A stretch of DNA of 64,000 nucleotides from Brucella rhizosphaerae (GCF_002252475.1 NZ_NNRK01000034.1:806001-870000); one strand, 5' to 3'. Positions 17,333 to 26,965 are shown, counted from the stretch's first letter. The notes: generated by a model from the letters alone, not told the origin. Numbers and translations: made by a program.

Positions 17333-18838
17333 TTATTCATATTGCTCCGGGATATAAGATCCCTCGGCCAGATCTGCAAATCGCGTAAACTCAGCCTGGA
17401 AGGCGAGTTTGACAGTGCCGGTCGGTCCGTGACGCTGCTTGGCGATAATCACGTCAGCAGTACCGCGCACTTTCTCGAAGTGCTGCTTCCACTCTTCATA
17501 TTTAGGGTCGAACTCGTCACGCGGTTCGAGGTTCTTGACGTAGTATTCTTCGCGGAACACGAAAAGAACCACGTCGGCGTCCTGCTCGATCGAACCCGAT
17601 TCACGAAGATCGGAAAGCTGCGGACGCTTGTCTTCCCGGCTTTCTACCTGACGCGAGAGCTGCGACAGAGCGATGATTGGAACATTGAGTTCCTTGCCCA
17701 GTGCCTTGAGGCCCGTGGTGATTTCAGTGATTTCCTGCACGCGGTTTTGTGACGAGGATTTTGATGAACCCGTCATCAACTGAATATAGTCGATAACAAG
17801 AACGTCAAGCCCGCGCTGGCGTTTCAAGCGGCGAGCGCGCGCTGCAAGCTGCGCAATCGAAATACCACCGGTCTGATCGATAAAGAGCGGGATTTTCTGC
17901 ATAACCTGCGAACAGGCAACGAGCTTTTCGAAGTCTGTCTCGGTAATGTCACCACGACGAATTTTCGACGACGACACTTCCGTTTGTTCGGAAATGATAC
18001 GCGTTGCGAGCTGTTCTGCCGACATTTCGAGCGAGAAGAAGCCAATAACGCCGCCATTTTTGGCCTTCATGGTGCCATCGGCCTGTTGCTCGGCTTCATA
18101 AGCATTGGCGATGTTGAACGCGATATTGGTGGCAAGCGACGTCTTGCCCATGCCAGGACGACCGGCGAGGATGATCAAGTCGGAAGGCTGCAAGCCGCCC
18201 ATCTTGCCATCAAGCATGTGAATCCCGGTGGAGACGCCGGAGAGGTGGCCATCGCGCATGAAAGCGGCGTTCGCCATATCCACGGCGGTTGTAACCGCAT
18301 CCTTGAATGCCTGAAAGCCACCGTCGTAGCGCCCTGTTTCAGCAAGCTCGAAAAGGCGGCGTTCTGCGTCTTCAATCTGCTCCTGCGGGGCGTTGTCGAC
18401 GGGCGCATCATAGGCGACATTGACCATATCTTCGCCAATGCCGATGAGTGCGCGGCGCGTCGCAAGATCATAAATCGCGCGGCCATAATCTTCGGCATTG
18501 ATGATGGTCACGGCTTCTGTCGCCAGACGCGCAACATACTGGAATACGGTCAGATCACCGATCTTGCCCTCATTGGGCAGGAAGGTCTTCATCGTCACCG
18601 GATTGGCCATCTTGCCAACACGGATCAGGTCCGTTGAAATTTCGTAGATACGACGATGCAGAGGCTCAAAGAAATGAGTGGGCTTCAGGAAGTCCGAAAC
18701 CCGATAAAAAGCGTCGTTGTTGATCAGAATGGCGCCAAGCAGTGCCTGTTCCGCTTCAATATTGTGGGGTGCCTCACGATAAAGCGCATCTTTTTGCTCG
18801 CGCGCATCATCAAGTTTGCGTACCGCCGCTTCCGCCAT
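17333..18838 (-). CDS. dnaB: Replicative DNA helicase DnaB
   Basis: A 501-residue hexameric helicase of the replisome. The N-terminal DnaG-interacting helical domain begins with PHNIEAEQALLGAILINNDA, followed by the linker helix and the RecA-like motor with Walker A GRPGMGKTS, the Walker B region DVLVIDYIQLM and the arginine-finger region. The start is ATG 18838; the in-frame extension to 18907 is upstream untranslated sequence. No intein interrupts the motor. Confidence 0.97.
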   Translation of the reverse strand: MAEAAVRKLDDAREQKDALYREAPHNIEAEQALLGAILINNDAFYRVSDFLKPTHFFEPLHRRIYEISTDLIRVGKMANPVTMKTFLPNEGKIGDLTVFQYVARLATEAVTIINAEDYGRAIYDLATRRALIGIGEDMVNVAYDAPVDNAPQEQIEDAERRLFELAETGRYDGGFQAFKDAVTTAVDMANAAFMRDGHLSGVSTGIHMLDGKMGGLQPSDLIILAGRPGMGKTSLATNIAFNIANAYEAEQQADGTMKAKNGGVIGFFSLEMSAEQLATRIISEQTEVSSSKIRRGDITETDFEKLVACSQVMQKIPLFIDQTGGISIAQLAARARRLKRQRGLDVLVIDYIQLMTGSSKSSSQNRVQEITEITTGLKALGKELNVPIIALSQLSRQVESREDKRPQLSDLRESGSIEQDADVVLFVFREEYYVKNLEPRDEFDPKYEEWKQHFEKVRGTADVIIAKQRHGPTGTVKLAFQAEFTRFADLAEGSYIPEQYE

Positions 18839-19056
18839 GATTCTCTGGTCCTGTCTCTGATCTTTCCAGCTAGACCTGAAGTGAAGCCAAACGCAACGCA
18901 GCCTCAAGGTGATTCCTGCTGGAAGTCATAAGCTATACCATGATTCACAGGCATCCACAGTTTGCGGTTCAATCTTTTGCACGGGGGTTGACGTGTGTTG
19001 TGATGCATAAAGGCTGCTGCTACGAAACCAGAAACCGACCTCAGAGGGATTCTTTT

Positions 19057-20067
19057 ATGCGTTTTCGCTTCTTATCGGCATGGCTGGCCGCCATCGCCTC
19101 TTTGTCATTCCTGTCTTTGCCGGCGACAGCAGCTGAACCGATCAAGGTAAAAGTTTTCATCGCTGCCATGTTTGAAATTGGTGAGAATAGCGGTGACAGG
19201 GCAGGCGAATTTCAAAACTGGTATGAGCGCTATTGGAAAGACGCGAAGCCTATTGAAGTCAAAGGCGCTTTGAAGCCGGTTTATTGCAACGAAGATGGGG
19301 TGTGCGGCGCAGTTCTTGGTATGGGTAAGGTCAACTCATCCGCCAGCATGCAAGCCATTTTGCTCGACCCGGCCTTCGATTTCTCGAAAAGCTATTATGT
19401 TCTGTCAGGCGTGGCCGGAACTCCACCGTCGCGCGGAACGATCGGCGATGTGAGCTGGGCGACCTGGCTTGTCGATTATGACCTCGGACATCGCTGGGCG
19501 CCTGAAGAGGGAAAGCCGGGTGAGCCAGTTTTCATGCCGCGCAAGGGCTATGAGGATTATCGCGTCTTCAAACTCAATCCAGACCTGATCGCCACAGCCA
19601 TGCGCCTTGGCAAAGACGTGAAGCTGGAGGATTCGAAAGAAGCCCAAGCCTATCGCATGCGTTATCCCGACAAGGCTGCACAGGCAGCCCCATCCCTGAA
19701 AGAGGGCACCCATGTAACAGGTGATACCTTCTTCCACGGTCCCGGATTGTCAAAGGAAGCACAGTACATTTCAAAGCTGTATGGTGCCGACGATTATCTG
19801 ATCACGGAAATGGAAGCGGCTTCGATTACGCTCGTTATCAAACGCCAGTTTGGCACAGACCGTATCCTCAGCCTTCGTGGCGCAGTGAATTTTGATCAGG
19901 GAAACCCGAACGAAACGACCTTGCAGCATCTTGATCCAGCGCCCGGCGAAACCGCTGGCGGCTTTGCTGAAACCGTCAGGAACATCTATCTGGTCGGTTC
20001 TCCGGTGGTTGATGAAATCGCCAGTCATTGGGACACGTGGGAAGCAGGCGTCCCCAAAGCCGAGTAA
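19057..20067 (+). CDS. NUP-family purine nucleoside permease-like periplasmic protein
   Basis: A 336-residue protein starting with a clear signal peptide (FRFLSAWLAAIASLSFLSLP, cleavage after ATAA). The mature part matches the NUP family (yeast-type purine nucleoside permease): KVKVFIAAMFEIGENSGDRAGEF, YVLSGVAGTPPSRGTIGD and ITEMEAASI. The fold resembles nucleoside phosphorylases, and the protein has no transmembrane helices, so a periplasmic nucleoside-binding or nucleosidase role is as likely as transport. The start is ATG 19057 with AGAGGGA upstream. It is transcribed away from dnaB and followed by a terminator. Confidence 0.87.
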   Translation: MRFRFLSAWLAAIASLSFLSLPATAAEPIKVKVFIAAMFEIGENSGDRAGEFQNWYERYWKDAKPIEVKGALKPVYCNEDGVCGAVLGMGKVNSSASMQAILLDPAFDFSKSYYVLSGVAGTPPSRGTIGDVSWATWLVDYDLGHRWAPEEGKPGEPVFMPRKGYEDYRVFKLNPDLIATAMRLGKDVKLEDSKEAQAYRMRYPDKAAQAAPSLKEGTHVTGDTFFHGPGLSKEAQYISKLYGADDYLITEMEAASITLVIKRQFGTDRILSLRGAVNFDQGNPNETTLQHLDPAPGETAGGFAETVRNIYLVGSPVVDEIASHWDTWEAGVPKAE

Positions 20068-20072
20068 GCAAA

Positions 20073-20105
20073 AAAGGGCTGTCTGGTTCACTCAGGCAGC
20101 CCTTT
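20073..20105 (+). terminator. Terminator between convergent NUP gene and cfa
   Basis: Thirteen-base arms with one mismatch (AAAGGGCTGTCTG and CAGGCAGCCCTTT) around GTTCACT. A-rich before and T-rich after, so it can serve both strands. Confidence 0.85.
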
Positions 20106-20124
20106 CTGGTTGTGCTGACTGTTA

Positions 20125-21405
20125 TTAGGCCTTTACGCGCTTGTTTTGTGCCTGCGTTTCGCTGTTGGCTCCTTTAGGTGCGCTGTCGAGCCGCTTCAAT
20201 CGCTTTTCTTCCGCCTCGATGTAATTACGCGTTAGCGGCACAGCCTCTTGTTTGTGGGCAATCTGGATGTGAAAGACCATCATGTTCTGCCAGCGGAAAG
20301 CACTTTCCGACGCAGCCAGATAAAACTCCCACATACGGCAGAAACGTTCGTCATAGAGTGCCTTTGCCTCGTCCCGCCGCTCCATGAAGGCAAGCCGCCA
20401 TTCTTTCAGCGTTTCAGCATAATGAAGACGCAGGATTTCGATGTCAGTGACGTAAAGCCCAGCCTTTTCGATATGCGGCAGCACTTCGGACAGAGCCGGA
20501 ATATAGCCACCGGGGAATATGTACTTGCGGATGAATGGATTGGTCGCTCCCGGTCCGTCAGCCCGGCCGATGGCATGCAGCAGGAACACACCGTCTTTCT
20601 TGAGAAGCCGCGCGGCATGTTGGAAATATTCGGCAAAGTGGCCGACGCCGACATGCTCAAACATGCCGACTGAAACCAGTCGATCAAACGTATCGTCGAT
20701 ATTGCGATAGTCGGTCAGTTCAAATTTTGCGCGTGCATCGAGCCCTTCGTCCACGGCGCGTTTGTTGGCGATGGCGTGCTGTTCTGCCGACAATGTAACG
20801 CCGGTTACATTGGCTTTGAGAAAGCGGGCAAGGTAGAGGCCCATGCCGCCCCAACCGCAGCCGATATCAAGCACCTTATGATCTTCCTTGACGAGCAGCT
20901 TGGCTGCGATATGCCGCTTTTTGGCAAGCTGTGCTTCAGCAAGTGTTGCATTGGGTGGATCAAAATAAGCACAGGAATACTGCTTGTCGGGATCCAGAAA
21001 CAGATCATAAAGCGCGCCCGAAAGATCATAATGGCTTTTGATATTGCTTGATGACCGGGCAATCGTGTTCATCTGCTGGAATCGACGAAACAGTATCCGG
21101 AACTTTCCTGCAGCCTTCATCCACGGTTCTGTTGCGGCTGAAGGGCCGGTGTTCTCAAAGACGATCCTGAGCAGCGTATAGATATCGCCTTCGACGAAAT
21201 CGATCTCGCTATCCATGAAGCATTCTGCAAGCTTCAGTTCAGGGTTGAGCGCTACGGCGCGCTCGGCATGGCGGGTATTAAAACGGATATGAACCGGTTG
21301 TCCGGTTTTGTCTCCATACTGAGAAGCAGACCCATCAGAATCGGTAACCGTCAGGTCACCTATTTTGATCATATGCAAAAGAACAGTACGCAGCATTCCA
21401 TACAT
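20125..21405 (-). CDS. cfa: Cyclopropane-fatty-acyl-phospholipid synthase family protein
   Basis: A roughly 426-residue SAM-dependent enzyme that cyclopropanates unsaturated phospholipid acyl chains at the inner membrane. The N-terminal lipid-binding region is followed by SSNIKSHYDLSGALYDLFLD, the SAM motif VLDIGCGWGGMGLYLA, and FDRLVSVGMFEHVG. The perfect AAGGAG lies directly against an ATG at 21414 but nine bases before the ATG at 21405, so the latter is the likely start. A basic tail (NKRVKA) ends the protein. Confidence 0.92.
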   Translation of the reverse strand: MYGMLRTVLLHMIKIGDLTVTDSDGSASQYGDKTGQPVHIRFNTRHAERAVALNPELKLAECFMDSEIDFVEGDIYTLLRIVFENTGPSAATEPWMKAAGKFRILFRRFQQMNTIARSSSNIKSHYDLSGALYDLFLDPDKQYSCAYFDPPNATLAEAQLAKKRHIAAKLLVKEDHKVLDIGCGWGGMGLYLARFLKANVTGVTLSAEQHAIANKRAVDEGLDARAKFELTDYRNIDDTFDRLVSVGMFEHVGVGHFAEYFQHAARLLKKDGVFLLHAIGRADGPGATNPFIRKYIFPGGYIPALSEVLPHIEKAGLYVTDIEILRLHYAETLKEWRLAFMERRDEAKALYDERFCRMWEFYLAASESAFRWQNMMVFHIQIAHKQEAVPLTRNYIEAEEKRLKRLDSAPKGANSETQAQNKRVKA

Positions 21406-21653
21406 CGGCCCCATCTCCTTTTAGAGATTGAAGCAGAAAGCAGGCGTAAACGTCCATGCGGTTGCATGGCAGACGGCTTGTTGCCTTTAAAGCCGCGCTG
21501 TCATCAGATTTTCAGGCAATATCCCTTTGGTCAGTCTCTCTTTGGCCGGCCTCTGGCTGTTCGCCTGAGCAAACGCGGACGTTTCCGTCAGCACCCTCTC
21601 CAATCCAATACTAATACAGAGAATAGGCAAAATTTCTGATCTGAAAAGAGAAA

Positions 21654-21678
21654 ATGCCCGACGGAGACCGCCGGGCAT
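21654..21678 (-). terminator. Terminator of the rpsF-rpsR-DUF2232-rplI operon
   Basis: Arms ATGCCCGACGG and CCGCCGGGCAT (one mismatch) with an AGA loop. On the minus strand they are followed by TTTCTCTTTTC. It lies 74 bp beyond the rplI stop. Confidence 0.82.
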
Positions 21679-21751
21679 GATCATAAAAAGTTTACCACCA
21701 TTGGAAACATCGCTGAAGAGCGTTGCTTCCGTGGTGATTGAACCGGGCAGA

Positions 21752-22321
21752 TTAAGCCTCGTCTTCGCCTTCTTCGTCTTCGTCGAAGACTTCATCAGCA
21801 AGTGGGGCTTCTTCGATGCCGTAGATGGCTTCGATCGAAGTCAGGTCTTCACCCTTTGCCTGACGTTCGGCTTCTTCAGTCGAGCGGGCGATGTTTACGG
21901 AAACCGTAACTTCGACTTCAGGATGCAGGGAAATAACAATGTCATGCACGCCAATTGCCTTGATTGGCTGCTTCAGCTCAACCTGATTGCGGTGCAGCGA
22001 GAAGCCGTTTGCAGTGATGATATCAGCGATGTCGCGGGTCGAAACCGAACCGTAAAGCTGACCGGTTTCACCAGCCGAACGAACAACGATAAACGATTCG
22101 CCGTTGAGCTTGGTTGCAACTGCTTCAGCTTCGCTCTTACGCTCAAGGTTCTGAGCTTCGAGCTGTGCGCGCTGGCCTTCAAACTTCTTGCGGTTGGCTT
22201 CGTTGGCACGAAGAGCCTTGCCCTGTGGGAGAAGGAAGTTACGGGCAAAGCCGTCCTTGACCTTAACGGTGTCGCCCATCTGACCGAGGCGGCTAATGCG
22301 TTCCAGAAGAATAACGTCCAT
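21752..22321 (-). CDS. rplI: 50S ribosomal protein L9
   Basis: A 189-residue L9: the N-terminal rRNA-binding domain [19 protein letters not shown] with the conserved [12 protein letters not shown], a long connecting helix and the C-terminal domain. An acidic tail beginning [14 protein letters not shown] extends it beyond the roughly 150 residues of E. coli L9, as in other Rhizobiales. The ribosome site AAGGAAA precedes the ATG. Last gene of its operon. Confidence 0.97.
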   Translation of the reverse strand: MDVILLERISRLGQMGDTVKVKDGFARNFLLPQGKALRANEANRKKFEGQRAQLEAQNLERKSEAEAVATKLNGESFIVVRSAGETGQLYGSVSTRDIADIITANGFSLHRNQVELKQPIKAIGVHDIVISLHPEVEVTVSVNIARSTEEAERQAKGEDLTSIEAIYGIEEAPLADEVFDEDEEGEDEA

Positions 22322-22351
22322 TTGAGTTTCCTTTCGAGTGTATCAATTGGT

Positions 22352-23311
22352 TTATTGGTTATCGGCGTTCGGAATTTTCGAGATTGGCGCGCCGCGCGAT
22401 GTATCGAAAAGACCAAAAACCATGAAGACAAAAAGCAGAAATGCGAAAAGCACGATCGCCACATAGACTAACCACAGCACTACGGGTCGCCATGCTTTGC
22501 CGCGCGAGCGGTGATGGAAAGTTGCAAGACCTGCGATCATGAAGCCAAAGCTCAGCGCACCAACAACAACGGTTGCAACGAGACCAGCAACGCCGGGCAA
22601 AAACGCAACCGCAAGAGCCACGGCAAAAACAAGCAATGCCTGACGCGGCATGCGCATTGTTGCAGGCCAGTCATCACGTGGACGGCGCAGACGACCCGAG
22701 AGGGCTGTCAGACGCAGAGCCAGATAGAGGTTGCCGACGAGAATGGCGAGACATGTCGCTGGCTGAATTGCAGGGAGCGCCACCATCAGAAGTGCGCTGA
22801 CGCTCTGGCGCATTTCATCGCTGGCGGTAAATTGCGGGTCAGCTTCGGCAAGGCGGTCGATCAGCGTGTTTGCAAGTTCTCGCGCCATGTCCGGCCCGAA
22901 ACCCACAATGAAACCGATAATGATGAAGCTTGCAGCCACCATCAATGCCAGACGGAAGACGATATCCGAAAGTGGATACCAGACCATCACGTCTTTGGGG
23001 CCGCCGAGTTCAGAAGCGGGCCGGGCAAGGCCTGAAAGATAAGCACCGATTGCAGCAGGCGCGTAACTTGTGAGCGCCATGAGCAGTGCTGCCATAGGGG
23101 CGGCAAAAATGCCGACGGCAACGGTGGCAGCAGCAGCAGCTACAAGCCCTGCGCTCGAACCCCAGCCAAGAGCGGCAACAAAAATAGGCAACGGTGTCAG
23201 GAAATACAGAACCACGGCCATTCCCGACTGGGCAATGACGCCAGACGACATCAATGCCGAGGCAAGCCCCGCCAGAATGCCGACACCAATGATGGTTCCA
23301 TTGAATTTCAT
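22352..23311 (-). CDS. DUF2232 domain multi-pass membrane protein
   Basis: A 319-residue protein with about eight or nine predicted transmembrane helices, starting GIGVLAGLASALMSSGVI and ending with the pair VLWLVYVAIVLFAFLLFVFM. Its place between rpsR and rplI, on the same strand, is the conserved alphaproteobacterial location of the DUF2232 (YybS-like) family. The function is not established; S-component-like transport roles have been suggested for relatives. Confidence 0.85.
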   Translation of the reverse strand: MKFNGTIIGVGILAGLASALMSSGVIAQSGMAVVLYFLTPLPIFVAALGWGSSAGLVAAAAATVAVGIFAAPMAALLMALTSYAPAAIGAYLSGLARPASELGGPKDVMVWYPLSDIVFRLALMVAASFIIIGFIVGFGPDMARELANTLIDRLAEADPQFTASDEMRQSVSALLMVALPAIQPATCLAILVGNLYLALRLTALSGRLRRPRDDWPATMRMPRQALLVFAVALAVAFLPGVAGLVATVVVGALSFGFMIAGLATFHHRSRGKAWRPVVLWLVYVAIVLFAFLLFVFMVFGLFDTSRGAPISKIPNADNQ

Positions 23312-23458
23312 AAACTCGCTGTCCTGCTCCGGCTATTCCGGTTTTGCAGTTAGAGGTGCCGACAAAGTCGCGTTCACCCCAACTTGGGATTTAATTACTT
23401 CGCTTGTGCCCTTCACAAGAACGAAGATCGGGAGACGGCGAACCGTCTCCCAAAAGTC

Positions 23459-23707
23459 TTACTTCACAACGTATGGGAGCAGGCCGAGGAAACGGGCACG
23501 CTTGATCGCCTTGGCGAGTTCGCGCTGCTTCTTCTGGCTGACAGCCGTAATACGGGAAGGAACGATCTTGCCGCGTTCAGAAATGTAACGCTGCAGGAGC
23601 TTGATGTCCTTGTAGTCGATCTTCGGTGCGTTTGCGCCGGAGAACGGGCACGTCTTGCGACGGCGATGGAAAGGACGACGGGTCGGGATCTGATTGATAT
23701 CAACCAT
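23459..23707 (-). CDS. rpsR: 30S ribosomal protein S18
   Basis: An 82-residue S18 with the standard core [20 protein letters not shown] and [13 protein letters not shown]-type ending (here [13 protein letters not shown]). It starts two bases after the rpsF stop, so the pair is translationally coupled, matching the S6:S18 heterodimer that binds 16S rRNA. Confidence 0.98.
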   Translation of the reverse strand: MVDINQIPTRRPFHRRRKTCPFSGANAPKIDYKDIKLLQRYISERGKIVPSRITAVSQKKQRELAKAIKRARFLGLLPYVVK

Positions 23708-23709
23708 GA

Positions 23710-24171
23710 TTATGCTCCTTCACCAGCTTCGTTGTCACGTGGACGGCGTGGGCCACGATCACCGCGGTCGCCGCGATCACCACGGTCGAAACCGCCTTCG
23801 CGTGGACGGCGTGGGCCGCGGTCGTCACCATCGCGTTCACGACGATCGTCGCGGCGCGCAAGCATAGCCGACTGGCCTTCTTCGTGTTCTTCAACGCGAA
23901 TGGTAAGGAAGCGCAGAACGTCTTCGTTGATGCGCATCTGGCGTTCCATTTCAGCAACGGCAGCAGCCGGAGCGTCAATGTTTACGAGCGTGTAATACGC
24001 CTTGCGATTCTTCTTGATACGGTAGGTGAGGGGACGAAGACCCCAGTTTTCTACCTTACCGACCTTGCCGCCATTAGCTTCGAGGACACCCTTGTACTGT
24101 TCGACGAGAGCGTCGACCTGCTGCTGGGAAATGTCTTGGCGGGCAAGAAGCACATGTTCATAAAGAGCCAT
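23710..24171 (-). CDS. rpsF: 30S ribosomal protein S6 with basic repeat tail
   Basis: A 153-residue S6. The first roughly 95 residues are the usual fold ([33 protein letters not shown]). The remainder is a charged Arg/Gly/Asp-rich tail with [11 protein letters not shown] and two copies of GPRRPR, longer than in E. coli S6 but typical of alphaproteobacteria. The tail is encoded by imperfect direct repeats that could vary in number between strains. Confidence 0.97.
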   Translation of the reverse strand: MALYEHVLLARQDISQQQVDALVEQYKGVLEANGGKVGKVENWGLRPLTYRIKKNRKAYYTLVNIDAPAAAVAEMERQMRINEDVLRFLTIRVEEHEEGQSAMLARRDDRRERDGDDRGPRRPREGGFDRGDRGDRGDRGPRRPRDNEAGEGA

Positions 24172-24428
24172 TGGCTTTGCCTTTCTTCTGTTACATCATG
24201 CTGGCACTAACGGCTAAGCCTCTGCGACTTCTCTTTTGCCGGAAAACCGGAGAAGAAAGGACGCTTGGGTAAAGACAATCGAGAGCGGGGACACGGGAAG
24301 CAGAAGCACTTACGACTTCCACGGAAAGTTCAACAAATAGTTGAAGAACAGACCGCTCCTCCGTTCAGCCCCCAGCTAATGCCAGCAACGAACGGGCGGC
24401 TAATACGTGTTTTTCCCCGGGTTTGCAA
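24172..24428 (-). promoter_or_regulatory. rpsF: rpsF promoter and long 5' leader
   Basis: On the minus strand, -35 TTGCAA (24428-24423) and -10 TATTAG (24405-24400) are separated by exactly 17 bp, predicting transcription start near 24393 and a leader of about 220 nt before the S6 ATG. A leader that long is unusual for a plain r-protein mRNA. It could hold an S6:S18 autoregulatory structure, which I could not model. The remaining bases to 24519 hold the fabD promoter side (TTGACT at 24459-24464). Confidence 0.6.
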
Positions 24429-24519
24429 GCCGCATAACCTCGAAAAACCGACAATTACTTGACTTTTCAACGCATGATGGGGCACATCGCGCAAAATTGT
24501 CAGATCAAGTGAGGCATTC

Positions 24520-25464
24520 ATGGCAGTAGCATTCACCTTTCCCGGACAGGGTAGCCAGGCAGTAGGCATGGGCAAGGCTCTTGCCGAACAGTTTGCTGAG
24601 GCACGCGCCGTTTTCGAGGAAGTGGACGCGGCACTGGGCGAAAAACTCTCTGCCACAATGTTTGAAGGTCCTGAAGACGTTCTCACGCTGACAGCCAATG
24701 CGCAACCCGCACTTATGGCGGTCTCCATTGCCACATTGCGCGTCCTGGAAGCGCGCGGATTTTCGCTGAAAGACAAGGTTGCTTATGTCGCCGGTCATTC
24801 ACTCGGTGAATATTCCGCACTTTGCGCAGCCGGTACATTCTCTCTGGCAGATACCGCTCGTCTCCTGCGCATTCGCGGCAATGCGATGCAAAAGGCTGTT
24901 CCGGTCGGTGAAGGCGCAATGGCTGCTATTATCGGCCTTGAGCACAGCGACGTTGAAGCCATCTGTGCAGAAGCAAAAGCTTCTGGTTCGGTGCAGATCG
25001 CCAATGACAATGGCGGCGGCCAGCTGGTTATCTCGGGTTCCAAAGCTGCGGTGGAGCTGGCCGCAAAGCTAGCGTCCGAAAAGGGTGCCAAGCGCGCAAT
25101 CATGCTGCCGGTTTCTGCCCCCTTTCATTCAAGCCTGATGGCACCAGCGGCAGAAGCCATGCGCGAAGCACTCGCAAGCGTTGAAAAGCACAACCCTATC
25201 GTACCACTCATTGCAAATGTGCGTGCGGCACCTGTGACAGATGCCAATGAAATTGCCGATCTGCTGGTAGAGCAGGTCACAGGTCAGGTTCGCTGGCGTG
25301 AAACCGTTGAATGGTTCGCGGCCAATGGTGTGACTACGCTTTATGAAGTAGGGTCGGGCAAAGTGCTGACCGGTCTTGCGCGCCGCATCTCCAAGGATGT
25401 TGCTGGCGTAACCGTTGGCTCAGCCGAAGAAATCGATGCAGCACTCGCTGCACTTAATGCATAA
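24520..25464 (+). CDS. fabD: Malonyl-CoA:ACP transacylase
   Basis: A 314-residue cytosolic enzyme that loads malonate onto ACP for fatty acid elongation. The opening FTFPGQGSQAVGMG, the nucleophile Ser94 in AGHSLGEYSA, and the catalytic His in VSAPFHSSLM near residue 203 are all present. Full length. First gene of the fab cluster; GAGG lies before the ATG. Confidence 0.97.
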   Translation: MAVAFTFPGQGSQAVGMGKALAEQFAEARAVFEEVDAALGEKLSATMFEGPEDVLTLTANAQPALMAVSIATLRVLEARGFSLKDKVAYVAGHSLGEYSALCAAGTFSLADTARLLRIRGNAMQKAVPVGEGAMAAIIGLEHSDVEAICAEAKASGSVQIANDNGGGQLVISGSKAAVELAAKLASEKGAKRAIMLPVSAPFHSSLMAPAAEAMREALASVEKHNPIVPLIANVRAAPVTDANEIADLLVEQVTGQVRWRETVEWFAANGVTTLYEVGSGKVLTGLARRISKDVAGVTVGSAEEIDAALAALNA

Positions 25465-25475
25465 GAGGATCTGAG

Positions 25476-26213
25476 ATGTTTGATCTGACTGGCCGCAAGG
25501 CTCTCGTAACCGGTGCGACTGGCGGTCTGGGCGAAGCGATTGCTCGCGCTCTTCATGCACAGGGTGCCATCGTTGGCCTGCACGGCACGCGCGAAGAGAA
25601 GCTGAAAGAACTTGCTGCTGAGCTCGGCGATCGCACTTTCGTCTTTCCGGCCAATCTTTCTGACCGCGAAGCTGTCAAGGCGCTTGGCCAGAAAGCTGAA
25701 GATGAAATGGGCGGCGTTGACATTCTCGTTAACAATGCCGGCATCACCCGTGATGGCCTTTTCGTGCGCATGAGCGATGAAGATTGGGATGCGGTTCTCA
25801 ATGTCAATCTGACATCGGTTTTCAACCTGACGCGTGAGCTGACCCACCCGATGATGCGCCGCCGCAATGGACGTATCATTAACATTACGTCGATCGTCGG
25901 CGTGACTGGCAATCCGGGTCAGGCCAATTATTGTGCTTCCAAGGCCGGTCTCATTGGCTTCTCGAAGTCTCTTGCACAGGAAATCGCAAGCCGTAATGTC
26001 ACAGTCAACTGCGTGGCGCCGGGCTTTATCGAATCGGCGATGACGGACAAGCTGAACGAAAAGCAGAAGGAAGCGATCATGGGTAGCATCCCCATGAAGC
26101 GGATGGGCGTGGGTGGCGATATTGCTGCGGCTGTGCTTTATCTGGCAAGCAACGAGGCTGCATACGTCACAGGTCAGACCTTGCACGTTAATGGCGGTAT
26201 GGCTATGATTTAA
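25476..26213 (+). CDS. fabG: 3-oxoacyl-ACP reductase
   Basis: A 245-residue SDR enzyme that reduces beta-ketoacyl-ACP with NADPH. The cofactor loop is TGATGGLGE (12-20), followed by NNAGITRDGL, the catalytic Ser in NITSIVG, and YCASKAG with Tyr near 151 and Lys near 155; the C-terminal YVTGQTLHVNGGMAMI is characteristic of FabG. It lies 11 bp after fabD with an AGAGG ribosome site, in the canonical fabD-fabG-acpP order. Confidence 0.97.
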   Translation: MFDLTGRKALVTGATGGLGEAIARALHAQGAIVGLHGTREEKLKELAAELGDRTFVFPANLSDREAVKALGQKAEDEMGGVDILVNNAGITRDGLFVRMSDEDWDAVLNVNLTSVFNLTRELTHPMMRRRNGRIINITSIVGVTGNPGQANYCASKAGLIGFSKSLAQEIASRNVTVNCVAPGFIESAMTDKLNEKQKEAIMGSIPMKRMGVGGDIAAAVLYLASNEAAYVTGQTLHVNGGMAMI

Positions 26214-26502
26214 AAGCCTTTTAAGGGCTCTTGAATCGGTATTTTACGGTATATAAAGTCTTAAAGTCGGGCTCTGAAAAGCAAAATGCGCTTTGCCTTG
26301 TTCAAGAAGCATGGTAATGCGCCCGACGAGAGTTTCGGCATTTCGATTGCGAGGTGCCGTTTTCCTGTTCCGTAAGGAATATCCACAGGGTGATTGTCAG
26401 GGTGAGTGAACTCAAAACTTGGCAGGCATCTTATAACTTGATTACAATCATGCATGCCGCTAACCAAGGCAGAGCAAGTTAACAACAGGTCGAGGTTCCG
26501 AC

Positions 26503-26739
26503 ATGAGCGATACCGCAGAGCGCGTCAAGAAAATCGTTGTTGAGCATCTGGGTGTAGATGCAGACAAGGTCACCGAAGGCGCAAGCTTCATTGATGATCT
26601 TGGTGCAGACAGCCTCGACACCGTCGAGCTCGTCATGGCTTTCGAAGAAGAATTTGGCGTTGAAATTCCTGACGACGCTGCAGAAACGATCCTCACGGTC
26701 GGCGACGCTGTGAAGTTCATCGATAAGGCTTCTGCCTAA
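26503..26739 (+). CDS. acpP: Acyl carrier protein
   Basis: A 78-residue acidic carrier. Ser37 in [13 protein letters not shown] is the site of 4'-phosphopantetheine attachment. It is preceded by a 289-bp gap after fabG, which probably carries its own promoter, and followed by a strong stem-loop, fitting its much higher expression than its neighbours. Confidence 0.98.
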   Translation: MSDTAERVKKIVVEHLGVDADKVTEGASFIDDLGADSLDTVELVMAFEEEFGVEIPDDAAETILTVGDAVKFIDKASA

Positions 26740-26751
26740 TCTGAGCTTTCG

Positions 26752-26779
26752 GGGCTGGGATTCTACCGAATCCCGGCCC
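26752..26779 (+). terminator. Stem-loop after acpP
   Basis: Twelve-base arms with one G-T pair (GGGCTGGGATTC and GAATCCCGGCCC) around TACC, 13 bp after the acpP stop and followed by TGCTTGTCTTC. Probably a partial terminator or mRNA 3' stabiliser that sets ACP above FabF. Confidence 0.75.
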
Positions 26780-26965
26780 TGCTTGTCTTCTGGTGGGCGA
26801 CTGTAAGCAGCCCATCCAGAAAACACCGACTGCCAATAGCCGGTTGTGGCTGCGGCAAATTACGGCCGGTAATGTGCCGGTAATTCAGATTGAGCATCGT
26901 CCGTATGAGGCACTGTTTGCCTGCGGGATGGCTCCAACGAAGTTTATCAAATTTAAGGGGTGGAT

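Noticed and set aside
21677-22471. 264-residue open frame antisense to rplI
   Set aside because: rplI is certain and the reverse frame has no recognisable protein.
25341-26186. 281-residue open frame antisense to fabD/fabG
   Set aside because: Crosses two well-supported genes on the other strand.
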